This document shows positions 1 to 6,993 of a stretch of 10,239 nucleotides of DNA, piece after piece. Each line of letters opens with the position of its first letter. Within the stretch, counting starts at the first letter, position 1. The notes beneath the pieces were generated by a model. The model was not told where the DNA came from and made no database searches. It saw only the letters and a program-made list of their open reading frames with translations. This DNA is from Bacteroidales bacterium (lineage in GTDB: Bacteria > Bacteroidota > Bacteroidia > Bacteroidales > JALTDM01), in contig JALWKH010000382.1 of assembly GCA_026996635.1 (NCBI GenBank), positions 1 to 10,239 of the forward strand. Reading direction: 5' to 3'. The position numbers were made by a program, and so were the translations under genes.

Positions 1-159
1 CGACAAATCAGATTTCACTTCCAACCCTGCTACTTTAGTCTGCAACTTTTCACCCATCAATTTTTCTTTTAGGTTATAATATTTTATTAAATATTCATTC
101 GCTTTTTTATATTCAAGCTTTTTAGAGCTTAAATCATACAATATCTTAGTGTCTTCCAA
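1..159 (-). pseudogene. In-frame 3' continuation of the TPR gene beyond a TAA stop (runs off window)
   Basis: Directly after the TAA at 160-162 the same minus-strand frame stays open for 53 codons to the window edge. It begins LEDTKILYDLSSKKLEYKKA, which fits the end of helix A and the start of helix B of a seventh TPR following residues 263-300 of the upstream part. It continues with NEYLIKYYNLKEKLM and a charged LQTKVAGLEVKSD-type helix, typical of the coiled coil that follows the TPRs in Bacteroidota TPR-transmembrane regulators. There is no ATG close to the 5' end, and the first TTG is immediately after the stop. This is best read as the separated second half of one gene. The output domain, if any, lies outside the window. 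A sequencing error at one base of the stop codon would give the same picture. Confidence 0.7.
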
Positions 160-1062
160 TTAAGTATTCTTGTCTTTAAATTTCCTTGCCAGATTTATCG
201 ATTCTATTAAAGTTTTCTCTGCAGAATCAATTTTATTTTCCGCAATAAATATTCTTGCTTGATTTCTGAGAATTTTACTCATGTGTGATTTTAAATCCAA
301 TCTCTTTGCATCGGAAATAGCTCTTTTAACAAACAAATTTGCTTTAGCTATGTTTGATTTCAATAAATAAACATTTGCCAAATTATTTTCCACAACGGGT
401 AAATTACTGTTATTCTTGCTCTTATAAACAACATAGGCTTTAGTATAATAATAAATTGCCGAATCATAATTATTTAAAGACTCTTCATATACAGTAGCTA
501 TATTGTTATATCTGGAAGCCAGCAATAATGAATCATCTTTAATTAAAGAGAGAGACTTTTTGTAAACAGCGAGTGCTTTATCAGGCTGATTAAGGTGTTG
601 ATACAGCACTCCCAAATTGTTGTATATCTTTGATGTATTGACAACATCACGGTCTTGTTTGAATATCTCTAATGCTTTATGATAATTTTCTACTGCTTCG
701 GGATATAAACCCAATATTTCATAAATGACACTCAAATTTGCTAATTGTTCGGCATATTTAATCATTAAGCTGTCTGAAAGATATATTTGTGCCGCTTTTT
801 TAAAAAAGTAAGAGGCTGTTTCTAAATCACCTTTATTATAATGAAGGACTGCAATTTTTGAATAAGTTTCGGCATTACCATATTCGGAAGCAATTTTATT
901 AAACAGTTCAAATCTTTTAGTTTTGTTTTCCGGATAGGTTTCAAAAACTTTATTTAACTCTTCCTCACTAACCGGCTTTCCTGTTCTTTTTTCAGAATTG
1001 TCACAAGAAAAAAGGTGTAGAAGAAAACCAATCACTAATAATGTTGAAAGTATCCTTTTCAT
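160..1062 (-). CDS. TPR-repeat lipoprotein, probably truncated by an in-frame stop
   Basis: Reads as 300 residues from the ATG at 1062. The N-terminus is a lipoprotein signal: basic MKR, a hydrophobic stretch to about residue 18, then a lipobox LFSC with the lipidated Cys at 20. After a short acidic linker come six tetratricopeptide repeats, at roughly residues 65-97, 104-136, 144-176, 183-217, 223-255 and 263-296, with the usual A/G/Y spacing (for example YNNLGVLYQ). TPR arrays form helical scaffolds for protein contacts. In Bacteroidota, proteins with this layout often continue into a seventh TPR, a coiled coil, a membrane helix and an HTH or kinase output domain. The frame stops at TAA 160-162 within what should be the seventh repeat, and TPR-like sequence continues beyond it in the same frame. 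I therefore infer a nonsense-truncated sensor or regulator; a genuine short TPR lipoprotein is the alternative. A promoter-like box lies just upstream, after the terminator of the large gene. Confidence 0.85.
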   Translation of the reverse strand: MKRILSTLLVIGFLLHLFSCDNSEKRTGKPVSEEELNKVFETYPENKTKRFELFNKIASEYGNAETYSKIAVLHYNKGDLETASYFFKKAAQIYLSDSLMIKYAEQLANLSVIYEILGLYPEAVENYHKALEIFKQDRDVVNTSKIYNNLGVLYQHLNQPDKALAVYKKSLSLIKDDSLLLASRYNNIATVYEESLNNYDSAIYYYTKAYVVYKSKNNSNLPVVENNLANVYLLKSNIAKANLFVKRAISDAKRLDLKSHMSKILRNQARIFIAENKIDSAEKTLIESINLARKFKDKNT

Positions 1063-1094
1063 TTAAAATAACGTGATTTCCGTTATGAAAGCTA

Positions 1095-1102
1095 CAAAAA
1101 TA
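1095..1102 (-). promoter_or_regulatory. Putative Bacteroidetes -7 box for the TPR gene
   Basis: The minus strand reads TATTTTTG, matching the TAnnTTTG -7 consensus of Bacteroidetes primary-sigma promoters, about 33 nt upstream of the TPR start codon. No clear TTTG -33 element sits at the expected distance, because that position falls in the terminator hairpin of the upstream gene. The match is short and lies in AT-rich DNA, so it is tentative. A working promoter here would make the TPR gene transcriptionally separate from the large T9SS cargo gene. Confidence 0.4.
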
Positions 1103-1107
1103 TATAT

Positions 1108-1136
1108 AAAAAAAGAGCTGCCCACATGGACAGCCC
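1108..1136 (-). terminator. Intrinsic terminator of the large T9SS cargo gene
   Basis: On the minus strand GGGCTGTCC, a four-base ATGT loop and GGGCAGCTC form a nine-pair stem (two G-T wobbles). Seven T residues follow directly. The hairpin starts 23 nt after the TAA of the 1886-residue gene. There is no T-run on the other side, so it acts in one direction only. Confidence 0.9.
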
Positions 1137-1159
1137 TCAAAGTATAAACATTTTAATTA

Positions 1160-4100
1160 TTAATTCACTACTACCTTATGTATTATAACATCGTTTTCCG
1201 TTATAACTTTAATCATATAAACACCTTTTCCGTATTTGGACAAATTTATAGATTTTTTAGTTGAACTCATTTTTAGTTTTTCCACAACCTTACCATTTGT
1301 TGTTGTCACCACCACAGTGCTACCTGATTGTGATCTGACAATTACTAATCCGTGTGTCGGATTAGGATACACAGCCACATGACCCGATTCAATAATACTA
1401 TTGTCAACACCCATTTGAACTACTACCGAGTCAGAAGCTTCACAACCATACAAATCCGTAACTGTTACAGTATAAGTTCCATAATCATTAACAGCCAAAG
1501 TTTCTGTAGTATCGCCTGTACTCCAAGCATAGCTGTTGTATGGTCCGCCTGCATCAAGTACAATTGTATCAGGTTGTGTTGTCCAGATAGTATCAACACC
1601 TAAATCTATTTGCAGTTCTTGAACAATATACTGACCTTGTACTGTATCATTTGTATAATCTTCATTGGCATATGTTATATACATTTTGTAATTGTATGTT
1701 GAATTGTTTGCAAAATAATATGCATCACTGAAAACCTCTACTATTGAATCTCCCGGCAATAAATCATTATCTAATGTAACTGTATTGGTATGAATAGTTC
1801 CTGTATTTATTTGATAATTAACATCAAATTGGGTTCCTGCAACCACAGGAATTTGTCCAACATTTTTCACAGAAATCACAGGATGCTTCAATCCACTGCA
1901 AACAGAAATTGTAGCTCCATCTTCAGGATATGACACAGCCAAATCCGGCAATTGTGATTGATAAATCCTAAAATTATCAACCATCACACCGGGATATGAC
2001 ACACTAACATCACTATCAAAAACAAACCTGAATTGTACATGAGGTTGACCTGCCAGCATTGATAAATCGTGATATGCCAACACCCACCCATTACTGTTAC
2101 CTTGCCAACCGGAAGAAGTGCTGTACCACGCAGAATCGGATGATGATCCTAAAACTTGCCAAGTAGAACCGGAATCTGTTGAATATTCTAGATATGCATA
2201 GTCACAACAACTTTCTGTATTATAATTTATGGCAAATTGCATTTCAGGAGCAGCCATTGTTGAAAAATCGAAGCACGGTGTATAAAGATATGTCAGTTCA
2301 CCATTATTATAATTACCGGACAAGTTTGTTGCCCAACAATTTACAGGAGAATAAGCTGTATCAACAGATGGTGTTCCGAACTCCCAATTACCAACACCCG
2401 ATGTTGTCCAATAAAATGGTCCGTTTTCAAAGTCTGTAAAATATTCAAATGTATCTATTACCGGAATATGTAATGTATAAGCATATGCTGTATCATCATA
2501 ATTTAAAGTATCTCCTAAAGCCCCTGCTAATCCTATAACCATATATTCTCCTACATTAGAGAAGTCTGCATTTGTAGAAAATGTATATGTATATTCTTCC
2601 AAAGGAGCCAGTGCATAATTAACATATTCACTGGTCCAGGTATTACCTGAATCCAATGAATAAGCTAGGTTAAATCCGGTTATAGTATCAGATCCTACAT
2701 TCATTACCGTAATAGAAACAGGTTCCGCATTGGTCAAGTCACAAGAGTTCTGTGGAACTTGAACACTTACCGCTTTAAGGTTTACAGACGAAGCTTGTGA
2801 AATATTTATATCATCAATTGCTATGTCGCCTTCATAAGAACTACCCTTTATAGCTACAAACCTCACTTTACGAAAATCATCAACAGGAACAAATCCTACC
2901 CACATGCGCCAATCTTCATCACTTGCGGCTTGTTGTTGTCCGGTTATGGATCCTAAAGAAATCCACTCTCCATTATTATTCAGATATTCTATATTAAGAG
3001 TATTTATGTCTGATCCATACATATGATACCAGAAACTTACAATAGCTGTATCATGTAAATTCGAAACATCGATACAAGGTGAAGTTAACACCGTTTGGTC
3101 ACCGGAATATCCATTGCTTGCCTCAGTATAGAGATAAATACCGTTTCCTGTCGTATGATCTCCAACCGGACCGGTATTACTTGAGGAAGTTGTTCCTGAA
3201 TTAACCATCCAGCTATATGCACTTGAAGTAAAAGGTTCCACCGTCCATTCATTATTTAATACTCCGGGAGCAGGTGTAGGAGAGAATGTTTCAAAGTCCT
3301 CAAGATAAGGAGCTTCTATTTCAAAATAATGTAAATTAACAGCTAAAGTATCATTATAATTTATTGTATCGTTTGTTTCAGAAACATAGGTTATTAAATA
3401 ATAATCACCATTGGCAGAAATATCAACCGGAGTTGCAAAAGAATATAGAAGCGTATCTGCCGGAGCTAATGATTGATTATATGTTTCGGTTATCCATGTA
3501 GCACCTGAATCTATTGAATAAGCAAGTGTAAAGTTAGTGGCTGGTTGCAATCCCATATTAATGACTGCAATCTGAACTGTATCTTGTGCAGTATGATTAC
3601 AAGAGCCGCTTACCGGGTTTATAATTTGTGCCAAACTTAAGTCATAATCCGGTACTTGTTCTACCTTAAAATCATCAATTGAAACATCACCCAAATAATC
3701 ATCTTTGTATGTTCTGAACCTTACTTGACAGATAGAATCAGGCAAAATATATAGTTTTTGTAACCATGGGTCACTACTTGAATTTTGTTGTTGTCCTACA
3801 ATAGAATCAAAAGTTATCCAACCGGAAGGATACTTAACATCAAAATATAATGCGGTAATATCAGCACCATACATGTGATACCAATAACTTACTTTAACTA
3901 ATGAATTTCCTGTAAAGTTAAAACAAGGAGAATATAATGCAGCTTCATTTCCAGTATTCCCGTTGTCGGCTTCTACATATACATATTGTCCTGAACCCGA
4001 AGTATGATCTCCGTCTGGGCCGGTACTGTATGTGGGTGTTGAACCGCTAATTAAGAACCAATCATATGATGAGGTGGAAACATTTCTCCAAGAAGAATCC

Positions 4101-6820
4101 AAAGCTGATAATGAATCAAATGTTTGTAAATACGGTAGATTATTTATTGGTGATGGTGAAATGATAGAAAGAGAAATTGTGTCATTATCTGCTAATTCAT
4201 CACCAGGGTTATTTACTGCAATCATAACATTATATGTTCCGGGAGTAGAAAAATCAAAAGTATTGTTAAAAGTATAAACAAGAGAATCGCCATTCAAGAT
4301 AGTATCTATATACGTTTCTGTTGTCCAAGTGTTACCTCCATCAATAGAAACACTTATGTCAAATGTATCCTGAGGCATTGTGCCTTCATTATAAATCAAA
4401 ACACTAACCACTTGATTTGCAGACAAACAACATTGGAAATTTTCTGGAGACAATAAGGCCAAAGGCATTAAATCATTTTGAGGTTTGTCATAAACCCTGA
4501 AGTCATCAAAAGCGAAGCCTTCATAAGTAATGCTTCCATCACTTGTGAAAACAACTCTAAATTTTACACTTGGCTTACCTCCTAATGTATCAAGTTGATG
4601 CTTTGCAATTATCCAGCCATTTGAATTATCCCTCCAAGAATTGGATGAGTTATACCAATTATTAGGATCTCCTGTTTGACCAATTGTGTACCAAGTATTG
4701 CCTTCATCTGTAGAGACCTGCAAATAAGCACCGTCACAGCAACTTTCAGTATTGTAGTTTATTGCTAATTCCACAATGGGGGTGTCCAAAGAGGTAAAAT
4801 CAAAACATGGACTAACTACATACCCGAATTCGTCGTTATTATAGTTCCCGGAAAGATTTGTTACCCAAGCATTTTGTCCGGAATAAGCAGAATTTATATT
4901 TGTTCCTGAGGGTATTCCAAGTTCAAAAGTAGTAGTTCCCTCGGCATGCCAAGTAGTTGCACTCTCAAAATTATCTAAATAAGGGAATGTATTAAAAGAT
5001 TCCGGAATAAGCACTTGTGCTGAAATAGTATCGTTTGCCAGATCTCCGTCATTTACCGCACTAACAGCATAAGTTATTGTGTAAGTCCCCGGAGTCGTTA
5101 AATCCAGGGTATTTTGAAAAATAAAAGTATCCGTATGAAATGGTAGCAGAGTATCTAAAGTTTCTGTTGTCCATGTAGAACCATCTATCGTATATGATAA
5201 GCTTGCATTATAAATGGTATCATATCCGTTTGAAGCAACTAAAACCTTAAGATTATAAACTGATGCCCCGGCACATCCCATATCTCCAATCGGAGAAATG
5301 ATCTCTTGTGCAACAGCATCAATGGCAGGTTTTTCATAGATCCTAAAATCATCAAAAGCAAAACCTTCATAAGTGACGCTTCCATCACTTGTGAAAACAA
5401 CTTTAAACCTAACACTTGGCTTCCCCCCGAGAGTATCAAGCACATGCTTTGCAATTACCCATCCGTTAGAGTTACCTCTCCATGAATTTGAAGTACTATT
5501 ATACCAATTATCTGGATCTCCGTTTTGACCAACTGTGTACCAAGTATTGCCTTCATCAAGAGTAACTTGTAAATATGCTCCATCGCAACAACTCTCTGTA
5601 TTATAATTTATTGCAAGAGAAACAACCGGAGTATCTAACGAAGAAAAATCAAAACACGGACTTATGACATAGCCATTTTCAGAATTCAAATAATTACTGT
5701 CAGCATTTGTTACCCATGCATTCTGTCCGGAATATGCACTATTTAATGAAGTGGTACTAGGTGTACCCAATTCAAAAGTTGTATTACTCAAAGCACTCCA
5801 ATATTGCGTGGATTCAAAATCTTGTAAATACGGGAATGTTGACACAACAGGTGTCTTTACAACATTAATAACCATAGTATCATTTGCAGGCATTTCATCA
5901 CCATTAGTATGAATCGCTACTGCAAGTGGATATGTACCGGGAGAAGAGATATTTATAGATGTAGAAAAAGTAAAAGTATCTTGTGCAAAAGGCAAGATAG
6001 TATCAACTGTTTCCGTTACCCATGAACCACCATTAAATGAATATGAAATATCGACATTATATAGAGTATCTGTTCCATTTGATTTATAAAGAGTTGAAAC
6101 ATCTACATCATTGGGTGCCGTACAAGACAAATTTTCTTGTGGAGATAAAATTGCTTGAATACTTGCATCAATCGTCATTGGTGAGAAGTCTATACATGTT
6201 ATGCCGTTTAAACTTGGCTGATTATATGAATACTGTAAATAAAAACCATTAGCATCTGTTATGCCTATTGTAGCACTATTAGCATAATCATAATCAACAC
6301 TTCCGAAAACTACATCATCATACAAAAACTTTATTTCGTTTGTACTTTCATATAAAATAACTTCAAAAGTTATATTACCACTTTGATATGAATAATGATT
6401 CTTTTGGTACCATTCTACCACAACATATCTATTGGGTGCTGTACCAAAAGTATCCCAATAAATTGTCCCACCTGTATATAAATCATCCCAAAAAGGATAT
6501 ACTCCGGGAGTACTCACATTTGAAATATCATCATTAGTTGCCCAAACATCTCCACTACCACCAATTATTAATCCTCCATTATTCCCAACCCTCAGCACAT
6601 TGCTTGTTACTGAAACCAAAGTAAAATCAAATGGAATCGTAATGTTTTGTTCTCCATCATCCGAAAGAGTAAAAGACTGGACATTTGTCGAGTCTTCCAA
6701 ATGAATGAACGAAGTATTACACGTGTCGGTCATTGTGTACTGGGCACTTGCCACAAAAGGCATAAACCAACTTAAAAATGCCCCAACAATAAATAAAAAT
6801 GATAATTTTCTTTTTCTCAT
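1160..6820 (-). CDS. Giant modular secreted protein with T9SS type A sorting domain; CARDB-like and MAM-like repeats
   Basis: 1886 residues. A Sec signal peptide (MRKRK, hydrophobic core, ASA-Q site near 26/27) is followed by a beta-rich N-terminal domain (about 28-217) with two Cys, one near each end. Then come five units of about 280 residues. Each has a CARDB-like beta sandwich (about 218-328, 498-611, 780-894, 1057-1169, 1343-1455) and a jelly-roll-like domain. The jelly rolls are type A (about 329-497, 612-779, 1456-1622; NYNTESCCD, SPCFDF, FDDFR/VDNFR) or type B, closer to MAM (about 895-1056, 1170-1342; GDHT, YWYHMYG, IDDF/IDDI). A sixth CARDB-like domain (1623-1736), a PKD/Ig-like domain (about 1737-1803; YAWSTGDTT, GTYTVTVTD) and a type A sorting domain (about 1805-1886; VYPNPTHG, GKGVYMIKV) follow. 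Known for the family: this C-terminal domain directs export across the outer membrane by T9SS and is cleaved for surface attachment or release. No catalytic motif is seen. An adhesin or matrix role is inferred. The gene has its own promoter and terminator, so it is probably monocistronic. Confidence 0.93.
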   Translation of the reverse strand: MRKRKLSFLFIVGAFLSWFMPFVASAQYTMTDTCNTSFIHLEDSTNVQSFTLSDDGEQNITIPFDFTLVSVTSNVLRVGNNGGLIIGGSGDVWATNDDISNVSTPGVYPFWDDLYTGGTIYWDTFGTAPNRYVVVEWYQKNHYSYQSGNITFEVILYESTNEIKFLYDDVVFGSVDYDYANSATIGITDANGFYLQYSYNQPSLNGITCIDFSPMTIDASIQAILSPQENLSCTAPNDVDVSTLYKSNGTDTLYNVDISYSFNGGSWVTETVDTILPFAQDTFTFSTSINISSPGTYPLAVAIHTNGDEMPANDTMVINVVKTPVVSTFPYLQDFESTQYWSALSNTTFELGTPSTTSLNSAYSGQNAWVTNADSNYLNSENGYVISPCFDFSSLDTPVVSLAINYNTESCCDGAYLQVTLDEGNTWYTVGQNGDPDNWYNSTSNSWRGNSNGWVIAKHVLDTLGGKPSVRFKVVFTSDGSVTYEGFAFDDFRIYEKPAIDAVAQEIISPIGDMGCAGASVYNLKVLVASNGYDTIYNASLSYTIDGSTWTTETLDTLLPFHTDTFIFQNTLDLTTPGTYTITYAVSAVNDGDLANDTISAQVLIPESFNTFPYLDNFESATTWHAEGTTTFELGIPSGTNINSAYSGQNAWVTNLSGNYNNDEFGYVVSPCFDFTSLDTPIVELAINYNTESCCDGAYLQVSTDEGNTWYTIGQTGDPNNWYNSSNSWRDNSNGWIIAKHQLDTLGGKPSVKFRVVFTSDGSITYEGFAFDDFRVYDKPQNDLMPLALLSPENFQCCLSANQVVSVLIYNEGTMPQDTFDISVSIDGGNTWTTETYIDTILNGDSLVYTFNNTFDFSTPGTYNVMIAVNNPGDELADNDTISLSIISPSPINNLPYLQTFDSLSALDSSWRNVSTSSYDWFLISGSTPTYSTGPDGDHTSGSGQYVYVEADNGNTGNEAALYSPCFNFTGNSLVKVSYWYHMYGADITALYFDVKYPSGWITFDSIVGQQQNSSSDPWLQKLYILPDSICQVRFRTYKDDYLGDVSIDDFKVEQVPDYDLSLAQIINPVSGSCNHTAQDTVQIAVINMGLQPATNFTLAYSIDSGATWITETYNQSLAPADTLLYSFATPVDISANGDYYLITYVSETNDTINYNDTLAVNLHYFEIEAPYLEDFETFSPTPAPGVLNNEWTVEPFTSSAYSWMVNSGTTSSSNTGPVGDHTTGNGIYLYTEASNGYSGDQTVLTSPCIDVSNLHDTAIVSFWYHMYGSDINTLNIEYLNNNGEWISLGSITGQQQAASDEDWRMWVGFVPVDDFRKVRFVAIKGSSYEGDIAIDDINISQASSVNLKAVSVQVPQNSCDLTNAEPVSITVMNVGSDTITGFNLAYSLDSGNTWTSEYVNYALAPLEEYTYTFSTNADFSNVGEYMVIGLAGALGDTLNYDDTAYAYTLHIPVIDTFEYFTDFENGPFYWTTSGVGNWEFGTPSVDTAYSPVNCWATNLSGNYNNGELTYLYTPCFDFSTMAAPEMQFAINYNTESCCDYAYLEYSTDSGSTWQVLGSSSDSAWYSTSSGWQGNSNGWVLAYHDLSMLAGQPHVQFRFVFDSDVSVSYPGVMVDNFRIYQSQLPDLAVSYPEDGATISVCSGLKHPVISVKNVGQIPVVAGTQFDVNYQINTGTIHTNTVTLDNDLLPGDSIVEVFSDAYYFANNSTYNYKMYITYANEDYTNDTVQGQYIVQELQIDLGVDTIWTTQPDTIVLDAGGPYNSYAWSTGDTTETLAVNDYGTYTVTVTDLYGCEASDSVVVQMGVDNSIIESGHVAVYPNPTHGLVIVRSQSGSTVVVTTTNGKVVEKLKMSSTKKSINLSKYGKGVYMIKVITENDVIIHKVVVN
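1955..2455 (-). repeat. Type A jelly-roll module, copy A3 (divergent), of the large protein
   Basis: Residues about 1456-1622. It keeps the type A marks NYNTESCCDYAYLEYS and TPCFDF and the GNSNGWV stretch, and ends VMVDNFRIYQ. It is more divergent than A1 versus A2 and has an extra Cys (VNCWATN where A1 and A2 have QNAWVTN). It is separated from A1/A2 by the two type B modules, giving the order A-A-B-B-A. Confidence 0.75.
2795..3313 (-). repeat. Type B MAM-like module, copy B2, of the large protein
   Basis: Residues about 1170-1342. It carries GPVGDHTTGNGIYLY, SPCIDV, SFWYHMYGSDI, the SITGQQQ stretch also present (as SIVGQQQ) in B1, and a closing IAIDDINISQ. It is adjacent to B1 with one CARDB-like domain between them. 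Confidence 0.8.
3655..4138 (-). repeat. Type B MAM-like module, copy B1, of the large protein
   Basis: Residues about 895-1056. It has the features of a MAM-type jelly roll: GPDGDHTSGSGQYVY, a single SPCFNF, SYWYHMYGADI and a closing SIDDFKVEQ. It lacks the CC pair of type A modules and pairs with copy B2. Confidence 0.8.
4484..4987 (-). repeat. Type A jelly-roll module, copy A2, of the large protein
   Basis: Residues about 612-779. It starts FPYLDNFES and ends FAFDDFRVYDKP. It shares SPCFDF, NYNTESCCDGAYLQ and the VVFTSDGS stretch with copy A1 and aligns with it almost without gaps, apart from a one-residue difference in the NWYNS segment. It is the second of two adjacent near-duplicate modules. 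Confidence 0.8.
5330..5836 (-). repeat. Type A jelly-roll module, copy A1, of the large protein
   Basis: Residues about 329-497. It starts FPYLQDFES and ends FAFDDFRIYEKP. Core marks are SPCFDF, NYNTESCCDGAYLQ and VVFTSDGS. It resembles the choice-of-anchor-J / MAM-like jelly rolls of Bacteroidota secreted proteins. Its closest relative in the window is copy A2, about 850 nt away, with most aligned residues identical. Confidence 0.8.
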
Positions 6821-6840
6821 ATTATGCGATTTTTGGGGTG

Positions 6841-6870
6841 TAAAGTTAAAATAATTATTTCAGAAACAAA
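6841..6870 (-). promoter_or_regulatory. Putative promoter of the large T9SS cargo gene
   Basis: The minus strand has TTTG (6870-6867), an 18-nt spacer, then TAACTTTA (6848-6841), one base off the Bacteroidetes TAnnTTTG -7 box. Transcription would start near 6834, giving a leader of about 14 nt. No Shine-Dalgarno-like sequence precedes the ATG, as is usual in this phylum. Confidence 0.5.
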
Positions 6871-6958
6871 AAAACAGTTATCAATAATTAAAAAAATTAA
6901 CTTTTTTATAGCGTTCTTTTTAGACAATGTATGACGCTAAACGGTTGCTTTTTTTGTG

Positions 6959-6966
6959 TACTTTTG
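6959..6966 (+). promoter_or_regulatory. Putative -7 box for the mltG operon
   Basis: TACTTTTG is an exact match to the Bacteroidetes TAnnTTTG -7 consensus, 27 nt upstream of the chosen mltG ATG. Transcription would start near 6973, between the spurious TTG at 6976 and the -7 box, leaving a leader of roughly 20 nt. No convincing TTTG -33 element is present at the usual distance; the nearest TTG, at 6945-6947, is too close. Confidence 0.5.
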
Positions 6967-6993
6967 TAATAATTTTTGATTAACATTAAAATA

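Noticed and set aside
1352..1603. Plus-strand open frames inside the large gene (also at 2179-2439, 4032-4277 and 6037-6252)
   Set aside because: They are antisense to a continuous coding region with clear repeat domains, and the translated sequences show no domain or signal peptide.
1955..5836. Direct repeats that might suggest a CRISPR or mobile array
   Set aside because: The repeats are coding protein domains of about 500 nt with about 850-nt spacing; there are no short identical repeats with unique spacers.
6976..6993. Upstream TTG start for mltG
   Set aside because: It adds six residues, sits only about ten bases after the -7 box, and the ATG at 6994 gives a normal N-terminus with a membrane helix.
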